Shown: positions 9,552 to 18,408 of the stretch, piece by piece | Layout of the letters: each line of letters opens with the position of its first letter | Numbering within the stretch: position 1 is the stretch's first letter | Source of the DNA: Pseudomonas fluorescens | GTDB lineage: Bacteria > Pseudomonadota > Gammaproteobacteria > Pseudomonadales > Pseudomonadaceae | Direction: 5' to 3' | DNA length: 64,000 nucleotides | Assembly: GCF_019212185.1 (NCBI RefSeq) | Contig: NZ_CP078138.1 | Span: 3,826,501 to 3,890,500 of the forward strand | The notes under the pieces: generated by a model | The model's database searches: none | Seen by the model: the letters and a program-made list of their open reading frames with translations, nothing else | Told to the model about the DNA's origin: nothing | Program-made: the position numbers and the translations under genes

Positions 9552-11284
9552 CGCAGGCACTTTCCTGAAGGTTGAAGGATCAGCGTGAGCTGGTTGTACA
9601 GGTGGATGTCGGCATACAAGGCGAAGAAGCGCTGGAGCATTTCGCCGAACAGGCTGATGTCGCCCTCGCCGCAGAAGCCATTGGCGTCGACGGTGACTTC
9701 GATGTCGACGCCGCGCAGCAGGAAGCCTTTTTCGAAGCGCTGCACCAGGTGATGCCTGACCTCGAGAATCGCTGCCAGACGTCGGCGGTTCAATTCGCTG
9801 GCCGTCCAGTCGTACAGCGCCAACGTCCCGCGCAAGACTTCGGCGCTGTCGAGCATCGGCAGGAAATTCGAGCCCAGGTGGCTGAGCACGCGCCAATGGA
9901 AACGGTCGCGATTCGGCGGATAGCAGGGCAAGGTCGGCGCACACAGATTGCGCACCCGTACAGGGGTCGGTGATGACGCTCCCGGCGTATCGAGCAAAGT
10001 ACTTTGCAGGGCCTTGCGTGGCAGTTGGCCGTGGGTGCCGGTGAGTTGCAGCGACAGACTTTCCTCATTGCGCAAGCGATCCAGATCAAAACCCTCGCCG
10101 CCGAGGATCAGCCAGGTATCGTGCAGCCCATTGGCGCCGCGCTTGAGCCGCGTATGGTAGTAACGGTCGGGAGCCTCGTCGCGCAGCATCCCGCCCTTGT
10201 GGCGAAAGCTGGTGAAGGGCACGTATTCATGACGAACACCGGTCCGCATCGCCGTGACCTGATCCACCGAGTAAATTTCGATATGACCGTCCTGCAGGCG
10301 CATGGGCCGGAGCAGATAGTCGGTTTGCAACGGCTGCAGCTCCATCGGGTCACATTCGAGCTTGAACAGGTTGATCACCGGCACGGCATGCAGGCGCAGG
10401 TGCTCGGCACCGAGGTTGAACGTGGCTGGCCACGCCTCACTCAGCACCACCTCCAGGTCGAAGCGGGTGGTGCCTGGCGCAAATTCAAAGGTCTCGAGCC
10501 CACAGAGGGTGACGAACATGAATTTTTCCCGAAAGGTGAAGTACTCCAGCAGCAGTTGATACCCGCTGAAAGCACTGTCGCCCTTGGGCCACAGGCGATC
10601 GTCGTCGGCGAAGCCCTTGGGGGCAAAGTGAGCTGCCAAACGCCGGCGATGCGCCTCGCCCGGCAAGCGTACGTAGACCGCCTGGGCGTTGCGGGTCAAA
10701 GCGTGGTGCAGGGCGCTGGCCAATGCGGCGTCGGCGTTGAGGTACAGCGGCAGGCGACTGAGGTCAGTCTTGCTCCATTCGATCTGCGCATTACAGGCAA
10801 ATCCCACGCGCAACAACGAGCGTCCGTCAGGCTCTTGGTCAACCCGTACCGACTCGATGGCCAGTGGGCGCAGCCTCAGCTCCTGGGTGGTGGTATAGCA
10901 GCAGCGGGTACGCCGAGGACCGATGGGTTGCGACAGCACTTCAAAACCTGCGGCAAGCACCTCGTTGTGCTTGATGTGGGTCAAATCGGGCGCCAGTTCG
11001 ACGATCGACAAAGAAGGAATGGTGCGCAAGTAATGCGGCCACAGCAGGCTGACCAGTCCCTCGGTCAACTCAGGCAAGTCGTCGTCGAGTTTCTCGCGCA
11101 AGCGCCCCATCAAAAAGGCAAAGCCTTCGAACAGGCGCTCCACATAAGGGTCGCGGGCACCCGGCTTGTCCAGATTGAGGTGTGCCGCGCGGTCCGGAAA
11201 CGCCTCGGCGAACTCTTGGCCCGCTTCGCGCAGGTAGCGCATTTCGGCATCGTAGTAATGCAGTGTCAGATTGTCCGTGCTCAA
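9515..11284 (-). CDS. tssF: T6SS baseplate protein TssF (VasA)
   Basis: 589 aa cytoplasmic baseplate subunit. The N-terminus NLTLHYYDAEMRYLREAG and the following EFAEAFPDRAAHL are the hallmark of the family; PYVERLFEGFAFLMGRLREKLDD also matches. The only start that fits is TTG at 11284, preceded by AGGAA seven bases upstream; no ATG lies at the right place. TssF normally pairs 2:1 with TssG, which follows with a 37 bp overlap. Gap to tssA is 24 bp. Confidence 0.94.
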   Translation of the reverse strand: MSTDNLTLHYYDAEMRYLREAGQEFAEAFPDRAAHLNLDKPGARDPYVERLFEGFAFLMGRLREKLDDDLPELTEGLVSLLWPHYLRTIPSLSIVELAPDLTHIKHNEVLAAGFEVLSQPIGPRRTRCCYTTTQELRLRPLAIESVRVDQEPDGRSLLRVGFACNAQIEWSKTDLSRLPLYLNADAALASALHHALTRNAQAVYVRLPGEAHRRRLAAHFAPKGFADDDRLWPKGDSAFSGYQLLLEYFTFREKFMFVTLCGLETFEFAPGTTRFDLEVVLSEAWPATFNLGAEHLRLHAVPVINLFKLECDPMELQPLQTDYLLRPMRLQDGHIEIYSVDQVTAMRTGVRHEYVPFTSFRHKGGMLRDEAPDRYYHTRLKRGANGLHDTWLILGGEGFDLDRLRNEESLSLQLTGTHGQLPRKALQSTLLDTPGASSPTPVRVRNLCAPTLPCYPPNRDRFHWRVLSHLGSNFLPMLDSAEVLRGTLALYDWTASELNRRRLAAILEVRHHLVQRFEKGFLLRGVDIEVTVDANGFCGEGDISLFGEMLQRFFALYADIHLYNQLTLILQPSGKCLRWNENHSQRIPG

Positions 11285-11308
11285 AGAAAAATTCCTGATG
11301 ATGAGGAT

Positions 11309-12889
11309 TCAGCCGCACAACACGGCGGCGCGTACCGGATCGAGGGTGACCAGAGCCGCCAGCAACACCTCCATCCGGGGTGCCAGCAGCGCCTTGTCGG
11401 CGGTATTGCGCTGCGCCCGTAGGCGCAGCAATTTCAGCAGGCGTGCCTTGACCTCGAATTGCAGTTCCGGCTCCCAGTCGGCCAGCGCCTGGCGTTGCGC
11501 CGTGGCGTCCAGCTCACCGAGCAGGTGCACGGCCAGGTCGCTCTTGCCACATTGCTCAGCGACCCGTGCCATCAGCAGGCGCAGGAGCCAGCGTTGACGG
11601 CCGCTTTCGATACCCGGACGCTCGGCCAGCCAGGCCAGTGCCTGCTCTACGCCATCGCTGTCGGCCTGCGCCAGGGCTTCGCTTTCCAGGGACAAAATCT
11701 CGGCATCGCTGGTGCTCGGTGCCACCACCGGCGCCGGCGCCCACTGGGGTTCCCGATTGCCGCTGACGTGCTGCGCGATCCAATCGCGTGTGATCTCGTC
11801 AGTGAACGGCGTGCCATCGCACCACTTCAGTTGTTCCACACCTGGCAGGCGCTCAATGAACATCCCCAGGTCACGCTTGACGATGTCAGCCCAGCCATCC
11901 TGCGGCGCGGGCTGTTTACTCAGCGCCTGGTGCAGATACCATTGCAGGTCGAGCCAGAAATGGTTCACGCCCTCAACGTAGATGCGCTCAGCCAAATCGA
12001 GCAGTTCAGTCCAGTTGCCCTGCAAGTGCAGCCGCTTGAGTTGCGCCCGGTAATGGCTGTCTGGCGGCGCTAGCAGGGTTACACCGTTGGCATCCTGGGG
12101 CGGCGTCCGTTGCAGGGTGTCCCAGCGCAGACTTTTCATCAGCCGATGGGCCGCAAGCCAACCTTGGGGTTGTTCAAGCAGGTACTCCGCAAGTGCTCGA
12201 CCGCCGTCCAGCAGGTCGCGTCCGGATTGGATCCTGTTATCGGCCACTGATGGCCCCTGAAGCGGTGCAACGGCGCTGTGCTGCGGCACCAGGGCATCTA
12301 CGCCGCCGGCCCGAGTCAAGCGGGCGGACAACGCTGCGTGCAGGCCTTCCAACTGCGGTCGCTGCTCCTGCGGCCAGGTTTGCAGCCCATGCTCCAGCCA
12401 GGCCAAGGCGGCCACAGTACGCTCGGCCTCGGCCTTGACCACTTCGGGATAACGCAGAAGGCAATCCAGTACCTTGCCACTGCTCAGCCATTCCAACGCC
12501 TGCTTGCGGCTGTTAGGCCGCAGCGGCAATACCTCTTCGGCGTAACGCTCGAGCAGCGCGGCAAGCAGACTCAGGCCGTCGGCCAGGCCCTTCTCGCCCT
12601 CGCCCTGCACACGCGCCCACAGGTAATAAGTGGCGACGCGCAGGTCCTTGCAACGCTGGCGGAACAACTTTTCTGCCAGCTGTACCACCAACGCCGCATC
12701 CGCCCCGGAGAGCTTGTTGACTTCTTCACGCATACGCTGGAAATCATCGTCGTAGCCCGGGTCTTCGCCCACGGCTGAATCGGCACTGAGCGCTTGTAAC
12801 CACGGCTGCCAGCGCTCGCCCTGCTCTCGGGCCAGCACCAGGGGATCGCGCTCACCCAGACAGCGTTCCAGCAATGTTCGCAAGCTCAT
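11309..12889 (-). CDS. tssA: T6SS sheath-assembly cap protein TssA
   Basis: 526 aa protein that co-ordinates tube and sheath polymerisation at the baseplate or distal end. An ImpA_N-type region occupies about residues 30-150 (GEDPGYDDDF, RVATYYLWARV, DGLSLLAALLERYAEEVLPLRP). The remaining ~350 residues are helical, of the VasJ type. The ATG overlaps the tssM stop by 4 bp (ATGA). Its place between tssM and tssF is typical for this cluster type. Confidence 0.9.
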   Translation of the reverse strand: MSLRTLLERCLGERDPLVLAREQGERWQPWLQALSADSAVGEDPGYDDDFQRMREEVNKLSGADAALVVQLAEKLFRQRCKDLRVATYYLWARVQGEGEKGLADGLSLLAALLERYAEEVLPLRPNSRKQALEWLSSGKVLDCLLRYPEVVKAEAERTVAALAWLEHGLQTWPQEQRPQLEGLHAALSARLTRAGGVDALVPQHSAVAPLQGPSVADNRIQSGRDLLDGGRALAEYLLEQPQGWLAAHRLMKSLRWDTLQRTPPQDANGVTLLAPPDSHYRAQLKRLHLQGNWTELLDLAERIYVEGVNHFWLDLQWYLHQALSKQPAPQDGWADIVKRDLGMFIERLPGVEQLKWCDGTPFTDEITRDWIAQHVSGNREPQWAPAPVVAPSTSDAEILSLESEALAQADSDGVEQALAWLAERPGIESGRQRWLLRLLMARVAEQCGKSDLAVHLLGELDATAQRQALADWEPELQFEVKARLLKLLRLRAQRNTADKALLAPRMEVLLAALVTLDPVRAAVLCG

Positions 12890-15800
12890 TTCTTGCCCCC
12901 TTTATTGGCAACCGGCCGGGCTTTGTCGCCCTCCTGCAAAAACACCTCAGTCGGCAATTCAAACCCGCGCAGTTTCAGCAACTCCAGCGGACCGGTACCC
13001 AGTTCGGTGCGTAAATTCCAGGTCAATTCCAGGTTGTCCGGCGCCTTGATTTGCACGCGCATCTGGCTGTCGCTGTCGTTCAACGGGGTGATGCGTGCGT
13101 GTTCCAGCAGGCGGATCAGGCCCCAGGTGCCTTCGTAGTCGGCGAACAGGCGTTCGCCGGTGTAGACGCTGGTCCACAGCAGGCGGCTGCCGGGGTGGTT
13201 GCTGGTGCCGGGCCAGGTGAAGCGTTGCCAGCGTTCGCGCTGGTTGAAGTAGTGATGTTTTTCGCCGTTGAGGATGAAGGTGGTGTCGACGATGTCGCGC
13301 ACACCTTTGCCCCGCAGTTCGAAGCTCACACCCAGGCCGCCGTCGGTAAAGAGCACGTCGGCGAGTTGGCTGAGTTGATTGATCGCCGTGAGAAATTGCG
13401 GGTTGAAACGCAGGCCCTGGCTGTGGCGGGTGTCCGCAACCCAGCGCTGGCCTTCCTTGCGCAGTACGCCGCCGAGTTGCTGCTGGAGAAATTGCTCCAG
13501 CCGTCCGGAGTCGGCGCGGATCATCTGCCCGAGCATCGGCAGCGAGGCGTCGCTGGTGGTCGCGGCAAAGGGGTAGCGACCGGCGAATGCGCTGTGCCAT
13601 TCGTTGACGATCGAGCGTTGCCACTGGCTGTTGAGGCCCGCTGCCGAGGGTTGCAAAACCCGCTGCCAGGCTTGTTCCAGCGGCTGCACAAACAGCGTCT
13701 GGCCGATGCCGTCCCACTCGGCGCCGAGGCTGGCGGCCAGCAGGCTGCCGTAGGATTGGGTGTCGGTGAGGTCGACGTTTTGTCCTTGGAACACGCTTTG
13801 CGCCAGGGCTTGGGTCATTTCTTGCGGGTTGGTCGCGTTGCTCACTTGCTGCAGTTTCAGGCGAACCCGGGTAACGCGGTTAAGGAAGGCGGCGAGGCTC
13901 AGGCGCTCGGAGTTTTCGCTCTCTTTGCCGATCAAGGCCAGCAAGGGGCCGAAGGTTGGGTCCAGCGGGCTGGTCGCTCCGGGTAGCTGTTGATCGATGG
14001 CCGCCACGGCGTCCTGATTGATGAGTTTTTGCGCTGACTTGACCAATGATTCACTGAACGCCGGACCACGGGCACCGGCCTGGCCCTGATAAGCCAGCGT
14101 GTTCATCAGCGCAATCAGCGGCGACTGCCGCGCATCGCTCATCAGCGCCAGTTGGTCGATCACCTCGCCCAGGCTCTTCACTTCTCGCCAGCGCAGGCCG
14201 TTGAGGAAGTTCAGCCAGGCGTTGGCGTAGTCCTGAAAATAGCGCTCGGTGAGACGCTGACGCAGTTGCTCGGGCGTCAGGTCGGCGGCGATTTCGTGGT
14301 GGCTGTCGCTGAGCACCCAGTCGATTTCTTCGCGACGCTGCTCGGCGATGGCGTTGATGGCCTGACGCACCTGCCCTTCCCAGGCCTGCCGGGTGAACAC
14401 CCCGGGCACTTCCGCTCGGCTGGAAAACAGCGCTGAGGCATCGGTGTCGCCGACCATCTGCGCCAGACGCAAAGCCGGGGCCTGATTGGCGGCATCAGCG
14501 AGGACTTTTTCATAAAGGCTGACTTCGGCATTGCGCTGACCGAGTTGGCTGAGCAGCACTTGCCGGGCCTGGGCCACCAACTTCGGATCGGCCTCAAGGC
14601 GCCACTCCGGGTGGGCCGGCAGTTGCTCGGCGTAGAACTTCCAGAGCTCGGGGGTGAGCGCTTGCCAGAGGCCCGGTGAAATACCGTCGCGCTCGGTTTC
14701 GGTCTCGCTCAGGGTCTTGGCGAGAAAGGCACTGTCGACCTTGTCCGGACGCGTCAGCATCAAATAAGCCTTGAGCTGATCGTAGGCCTGGGCCGAGAGT
14801 TTGCTGCGTAATGGGCTGTCAGCCGGCAGCTTGATCAGACGATTCAGCGCGGCCTGCAGGTTGGCCGCCGCTGGATCGCGCAGCAGCCGCTGATTGGCCT
14901 CGACGTAACGCGGCCACAGGGCTTCAAGCAAGGCGTCGTTCTGGTTCAGGCCAAAACGCTGATACCAGGGCGTGCCGTGGGCGGCGCGGTAATCCAGGCG
15001 GTCGAGCTCGCGGGTCAACTCGGAAAACGCACGAAGCTGTGGGTCGCCCTGCTCCGCCGTTTGCAGGGTCGCGAGGGAGTTCTGCAGATGGGCGATCTGC
15101 GTGCGGTTGCTGGTGAAGGACAGCAGCATGCCGACGCCCCAGACCAAGGCCAGTCCCAAGGCCAACCGATATGCGACCCGCGTCGCTGGCCAGCCGAGGC
15201 GTTTAATCCGCTGCTTGCGCCCATTCAACACCCCGGCCCAGGCCGGCTCATGGGGCCAGTGATGATTATTGGATTTTTCCCCGCTGGGCAGCGGCAAACT
15301 GAACCACAAACCGCGCAACGGCAGGCTGCGAGCGTACATGCCGAATAACGGTGCCAGGGCTTGGCGCCAACGGGCGATGCCTTCGACCTGGAGATCCCGC
15401 GACAGGCGCAGCAGGAAATCGTGTTTGAAGTCCTTGCTCACTTCTGCCCAGCCTTCCTGGCGCAGCGGTTGGATCAACGTCTGCAACGCATCGTCAATGG
15501 CTTGCGCGGTCGTTTTTTCTGGCAGCGCGCAACCGACGGCCTGGGTTGGACGCATAGGTTGCGGCCATTGACTGTCGCACACCTGCCACACATGCAGCGG
15601 CAACGACCAACCCAGTTTTGTGGCCAGCTCACCCAGACGTGTCACACCATGACTGAGGATTTGTTGTTCTTTGCTCTGTGCGGGTGTCAGGGCCCAGATC
15701 ACGCCGTCGAGGGCGCGCCAGCGGGTGAGCTGTTGGCACAGTTCGGTGACCGAGGGAGTAAGCGGCGCTTGTACGCTGCCGCCCCAGAGCAGGACGTTGT

Positions 15801-16215
15801 GTTCGCCGTGCAGCCAGTGGTCCTGGGAGAGATGGGGGGCGATGGCCTGGATTTGTTCAGGCTCGCCGATGACCAGGTACAGACGGGTTTTTCGGCGCCA
15901 GAGGGGGCCGTGGTGGAAGCGTAAGTATTTGCCCAGATTGTCCCGAGTAGACGGTTTCCGATTCGCCGAGAGGCCCTTCGTCAACATTGGCGTTGGCAGT
16001 TTCGCAATGAAATTAAGCGGCCCAAGCTTTCTCACTGCCAGCACGCCAAGATTGTCAAGGAACAGCATGACCATGCAGGCCGCCAGCAACCCAGCAAACA
16101 GCGTCATCCGTTCATGGGAGGTTGTGACGTTAAGAACGGAGTCATCCACCCAAATCAATAGCCCGCCGACTACGAACAGACACATCACCAGCATCCAGAC
16201 ACTAATATGTTTCAT
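12886..16215 (-). CDS. tssM: T6SS inner-membrane core protein TssM (IcmF)
   Basis: 1109 aa. Two N-terminal membrane segments (about residues 5-22 and 38-55), a cytoplasmic NTPase-like region, a third membrane segment (~residues 350-372) and a long periplasmic domain ending in the IcmF C-terminal beta domain that binds TssJ. The place where many TssM proteins have a Walker A P-loop reads LVIGEPEQIQ here and lacks the GxGKT/S residues, so nucleotide binding is unlikely. This is a known natural variation in some T6SS lineages. Start and stop each overlap neighbours by 4 bp. Confidence 0.95.
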   Translation of the reverse strand: MKHISVWMLVMCLFVVGGLLIWVDDSVLNVTTSHERMTLFAGLLAACMVMLFLDNLGVLAVRKLGPLNFIAKLPTPMLTKGLSANRKPSTRDNLGKYLRFHHGPLWRRKTRLYLVIGEPEQIQAIAPHLSQDHWLHGEHNVLLWGGSVQAPLTPSVTELCQQLTRWRALDGVIWALTPAQSKEQQILSHGVTRLGELATKLGWSLPLHVWQVCDSQWPQPMRPTQAVGCALPEKTTAQAIDDALQTLIQPLRQEGWAEVSKDFKHDFLLRLSRDLQVEGIARWRQALAPLFGMYARSLPLRGLWFSLPLPSGEKSNNHHWPHEPAWAGVLNGRKQRIKRLGWPATRVAYRLALGLALVWGVGMLLSFTSNRTQIAHLQNSLATLQTAEQGDPQLRAFSELTRELDRLDYRAAHGTPWYQRFGLNQNDALLEALWPRYVEANQRLLRDPAAANLQAALNRLIKLPADSPLRSKLSAQAYDQLKAYLMLTRPDKVDSAFLAKTLSETETERDGISPGLWQALTPELWKFYAEQLPAHPEWRLEADPKLVAQARQVLLSQLGQRNAEVSLYEKVLADAANQAPALRLAQMVGDTDASALFSSRAEVPGVFTRQAWEGQVRQAINAIAEQRREEIDWVLSDSHHEIAADLTPEQLRQRLTERYFQDYANAWLNFLNGLRWREVKSLGEVIDQLALMSDARQSPLIALMNTLAYQGQAGARGPAFSESLVKSAQKLINQDAVAAIDQQLPGATSPLDPTFGPLLALIGKESENSERLSLAAFLNRVTRVRLKLQQVSNATNPQEMTQALAQSVFQGQNVDLTDTQSYGSLLAASLGAEWDGIGQTLFVQPLEQAWQRVLQPSAAGLNSQWQRSIVNEWHSAFAGRYPFAATTSDASLPMLGQMIRADSGRLEQFLQQQLGGVLRKEGQRWVADTRHSQGLRFNPQFLTAINQLSQLADVLFTDGGLGVSFELRGKGVRDIVDTTFILNGEKHHYFNQRERWQRFTWPGTSNHPGSRLLWTSVYTGERLFADYEGTWGLIRLLEHARITPLNDSDSQMRVQIKAPDNLELTWNLRTELGTGPLELLKLRGFELPTEVFLQEGDKARPVANKGGKK

Positions 16216-17426
16216 GACTGTTCCTTATTAATCTCGACCGGGCGCACGAAGCACCATTGTGGTGAGGCGTCTTGCAGCACGATGAGTTGGGGCAGACTCG
16301 ACGCCGCCGCGTGTTCGCTGGCTACCACCAGCGCCAAATTGCCGACTGCACTGCCCGGCAAACCCAGTACGTCATCCAGGCGCTTGATGCGATCACCGGC
16401 CGGTGAGTAGCCCGCTGCCGTCATCACCTTGCTCATGCGGCACTGGTCCTCTGCGGATACCTGGGTTTGCCAGGAAAAATATGAAGCGTCCGTCTCTGCA
16501 ACCTGCCCCCAAAGACACGCGTCTTTGAATGAATCGACCTCGTCAGTCATTGCGACCGGACGCTGTACCCAATCGGCAGGCACGACGCTTTCACCGGCAC
16601 ACCACTCAGGCAGCGCCAGCAACACGGCAGACACCGATTCCGCCTGTTCGGCAACGGGCTGCAGGAACAGATGAATCTCCAATGACAGCATCAGTGCCGC
16701 AGGCGACGGCTGATCCAGCCAATGGTCCAGCCAAAGCAAACCGTCGTCCTGAGAGGCAAACTCCACTTGATCGAAGACCCGCGCCTGTCCAATACACGCC
16801 TGCCACAGGGACAAGACCTGATCGTCAGGCAATACCTGGTTGTGCTTGATCCGCAGGCGCATCGGTGTCTTTTTCACCAGTGCTTGGACATCTTCATCCA
16901 GCCCGTCCACCACCTGCTGCAAACGGGCCGTGAGACGCTGCGTATATTCGGCTTCGGTGAATAACTTGGTCTCCGGGAGCAACTGACTTACCCGTAAGGT
17001 CGTTCGCGACTCTTGTAGATAGAGCGGCTGCAGCGAGCTGGCACCGTTACACAGCGCCTCGGCCAATCGATTGTTGGCGGTGGCCGTGCAATACGAAGTC
17101 GTCACTACAGCAAGTTGGCGCTGGCCGACCTGAACGAGCCATTGCTCGTGCTCTTCGCGCTGCAGATTCCAACTCTCGGCAAAATCGCGCTGACGTTCAT
17201 AAAACAGACGTCTCAAAGCCAATAGAACTAATCCGCTCAGCAGCGGAAAAACCACCGCACAACACCAGAACCACAACGACGACTGATCCTGCAATTCAGG
17301 CCAAAGCCCGATCACCAGCCCCGCCCCCAGCGCAGCCCAGGTCACTATCACTACACTCCAACGGCGCACACTGGGCGGCGTCGGCAGTGCCAGCGGTTGC
17401 GGCAGCGCTCGTAAATCAATAGGCAC
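16212..17426 (-). CDS. T6SS-linked membrane protein of unknown function (GTG start)
   Basis: 404 aa protein starting with GTG at 17426, chosen because GGGAGG lies eight bases upstream; this ribosome site overlaps the stop region of the mini-PAAR ORF. Residues ~25-75 contain two hydrophobic segments separated by a short loop, followed by a soluble C-terminal domain of ~320 residues without a motif I recognise. The 4 bp overlap with tssM suggests it joins the membrane complex. From memory, a gene of this kind precedes tssM in enterobacterial clusters with the same gene order, but I know no assigned role. The frame is open to 17558; the extra residues overlap the mini-PAAR ORF and are not believed. 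Confidence 0.7.
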   Translation of the reverse strand: MPIDLRALPQPLALPTPPSVRRWSVVIVTWAALGAGLVIGLWPELQDQSSLWFWCCAVVFPLLSGLVLLALRRLFYERQRDFAESWNLQREEHEQWLVQVGQRQLAVVTTSYCTATANNRLAEALCNGASSLQPLYLQESRTTLRVSQLLPETKLFTEAEYTQRLTARLQQVVDGLDEDVQALVKKTPMRLRIKHNQVLPDDQVLSLWQACIGQARVFDQVEFASQDDGLLWLDHWLDQPSPAALMLSLEIHLFLQPVAEQAESVSAVLLALPEWCAGESVVPADWVQRPVAMTDEVDSFKDACLWGQVAETDASYFSWQTQVSAEDQCRMSKVMTAAGYSPAGDRIKRLDDVLGLPGSAVGNLALVVASEHAAASSLPQLIVLQDASPQWCFVRPVEINKEQS

Positions 17427-17430
17427 GTTA

Positions 17431-17565
17431 TTACCTCCCGCCCTGAGGTTGCAGCGCAAAAAGACTGCATCCCCCCTTGCACTGGATAAACCTGTTTCCG
17501 CCATCAGCGGCCCACACGACGCCGCCGGCGGACACTTGGTCGCCGATGGGAATAACACCCGACAT
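17431..17565 (-). CDS. Mini PAAR-like ORF (44 aa), possibly an internally deleted PAAR protein
   Basis: Short ORF beginning MSGVIPIGDQVSAGGVV and ending KGGCSLFALQPQGGR, with a good Shine-Dalgarno GGAGGT four bases before the ATG. The start matches the first strand of PAAR spike-tip proteins (IxxGDxTSHGGxV). The end resembles the CACGCxL-type tail of the ~88 aa stand-alone PAAR proteins. The central ~40 residues with the second GD-VSC repeat are missing. A PAAR gene is expected at this place, before tssM, in clusters of this order. It is either a decayed remnant or a functional miniature; its stop lies only 4 bp from the next start, so translation through it may couple to the downstream gene. 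Confidence 0.5.
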   Translation of the reverse strand: MSGVIPIGDQVSAGGVVWAADGGNRFIQCKGGCSLFALQPQGGR

Positions 17566-17598
17566 AGAACCTCCAGAACTTGATCGCGAGTGTGCGAA

Positions 17599-18297
17599 TC
17601 AGCTCTTCAACTTGGGCAGGAAGGACACATCCACATGGTGTTTTTTGGGATTATTTCGCTGAATCCAGACTTTGAGAGTGTCACTCTTTATAAAACCCGA
17701 AGGATCGAACCAGATGTTTTCACTTTCAAAGAGATGCAATTCACCGGAAACCGGGTCCAACCATTGACAGACAATAACGAAGGGATTTCTGCCGTTGATC
17801 GACACACTGTGATTCGCTGCCACAGACTGGAATTTTGCCTCGATTGCTACGCCAGTGCGTTGCAAGCGATTCTTTCTACGTTTGCGTAATAGGCTGACGG
17901 TAACCATAAGCCCGCCGACAAACGAAAAGGCAATACCTAATACCAGCGTCACCCAGTAACTGGCCCACAACTCGGCATAATTGTTGATTTTTGCATTCTG
18001 GACATCGACAGGTAGATACAGAAGTTCCACCGCTTCGCCGACTGAGTAAGGCGGTGGATTGCTGGACATCGACGAGGTGAATTCGACCTTCTGACCGTCG
18101 CGCGTGGCGAACTCAACAACTGGCTTGAAGGTGATGGAATTTTCGCCCCTGACACTGACCAGATCCACCACAGAACCAGGAACGGCGATGGCGCTTTCGA
18201 GGAAGGTAGTGGTGCTGTTATTGAGCATCATTGCGCCGGCGAGCAGTGCGATGCCGATGAATGAAAAGATGTATTTTAGTGCGGATATTATTTTCAT
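17599..18297 (-). CDS. DUF3592 family inner-membrane protein
   Basis: 232 aa. A first membrane segment at residues ~7-26, a periplasmic beta-rich DUF3592 domain (~38-105, containing FKPVVEFATRDGQKVEF and the PPPYSVGEAVELLYLP motif), a second membrane segment (~112-135), then a cytoplasmic Arg/Lys-rich stretch and C-terminal domain. It starts with ATG at 18297 behind AAAGGGAAG. It lies in the AT-richer cargo region between the lipoprotein pair and the mini-PAAR ORF. DUF3592 proteins have no settled function; by position this may be an immunity or accessory protein for a T6SS toxin, which is inference. Confidence 0.72.
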   Translation of the reverse strand: MKIISALKYIFSFIGIALLAGAMMLNNSTTTFLESAIAVPGSVVDLVSVRGENSITFKPVVEFATRDGQKVEFTSSMSSNPPPYSVGEAVELLYLPVDVQNAKINNYAELWASYWVTLVLGIAFSFVGGLMVTVSLLRKRRKNRLQRTGVAIEAKFQSVAANHSVSINGRNPFVIVCQWLDPVSGELHLFESENIWFDPSGFIKSDTLKVWIQRNNPKKHHVDVSFLPKLKS

Positions 18298-18408
18298 GTT
18301 GAACTTCCCTTTAAGGTTTTGATTTTTTCGGAACTGCGTTAGTTAGCAGGCGCAATAATCTGCGCGAGCATTCAAAGTTTGAAATCCCCTAGCGTATTCG
18401 TACTCCAT

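Noticed and set aside
10004..11422. 472-codon rightward frame antisense to tssF
   Set aside because: tssF on the other strand has clear family motifs and operon context; long antisense frames are expected in GC-rich DNA.
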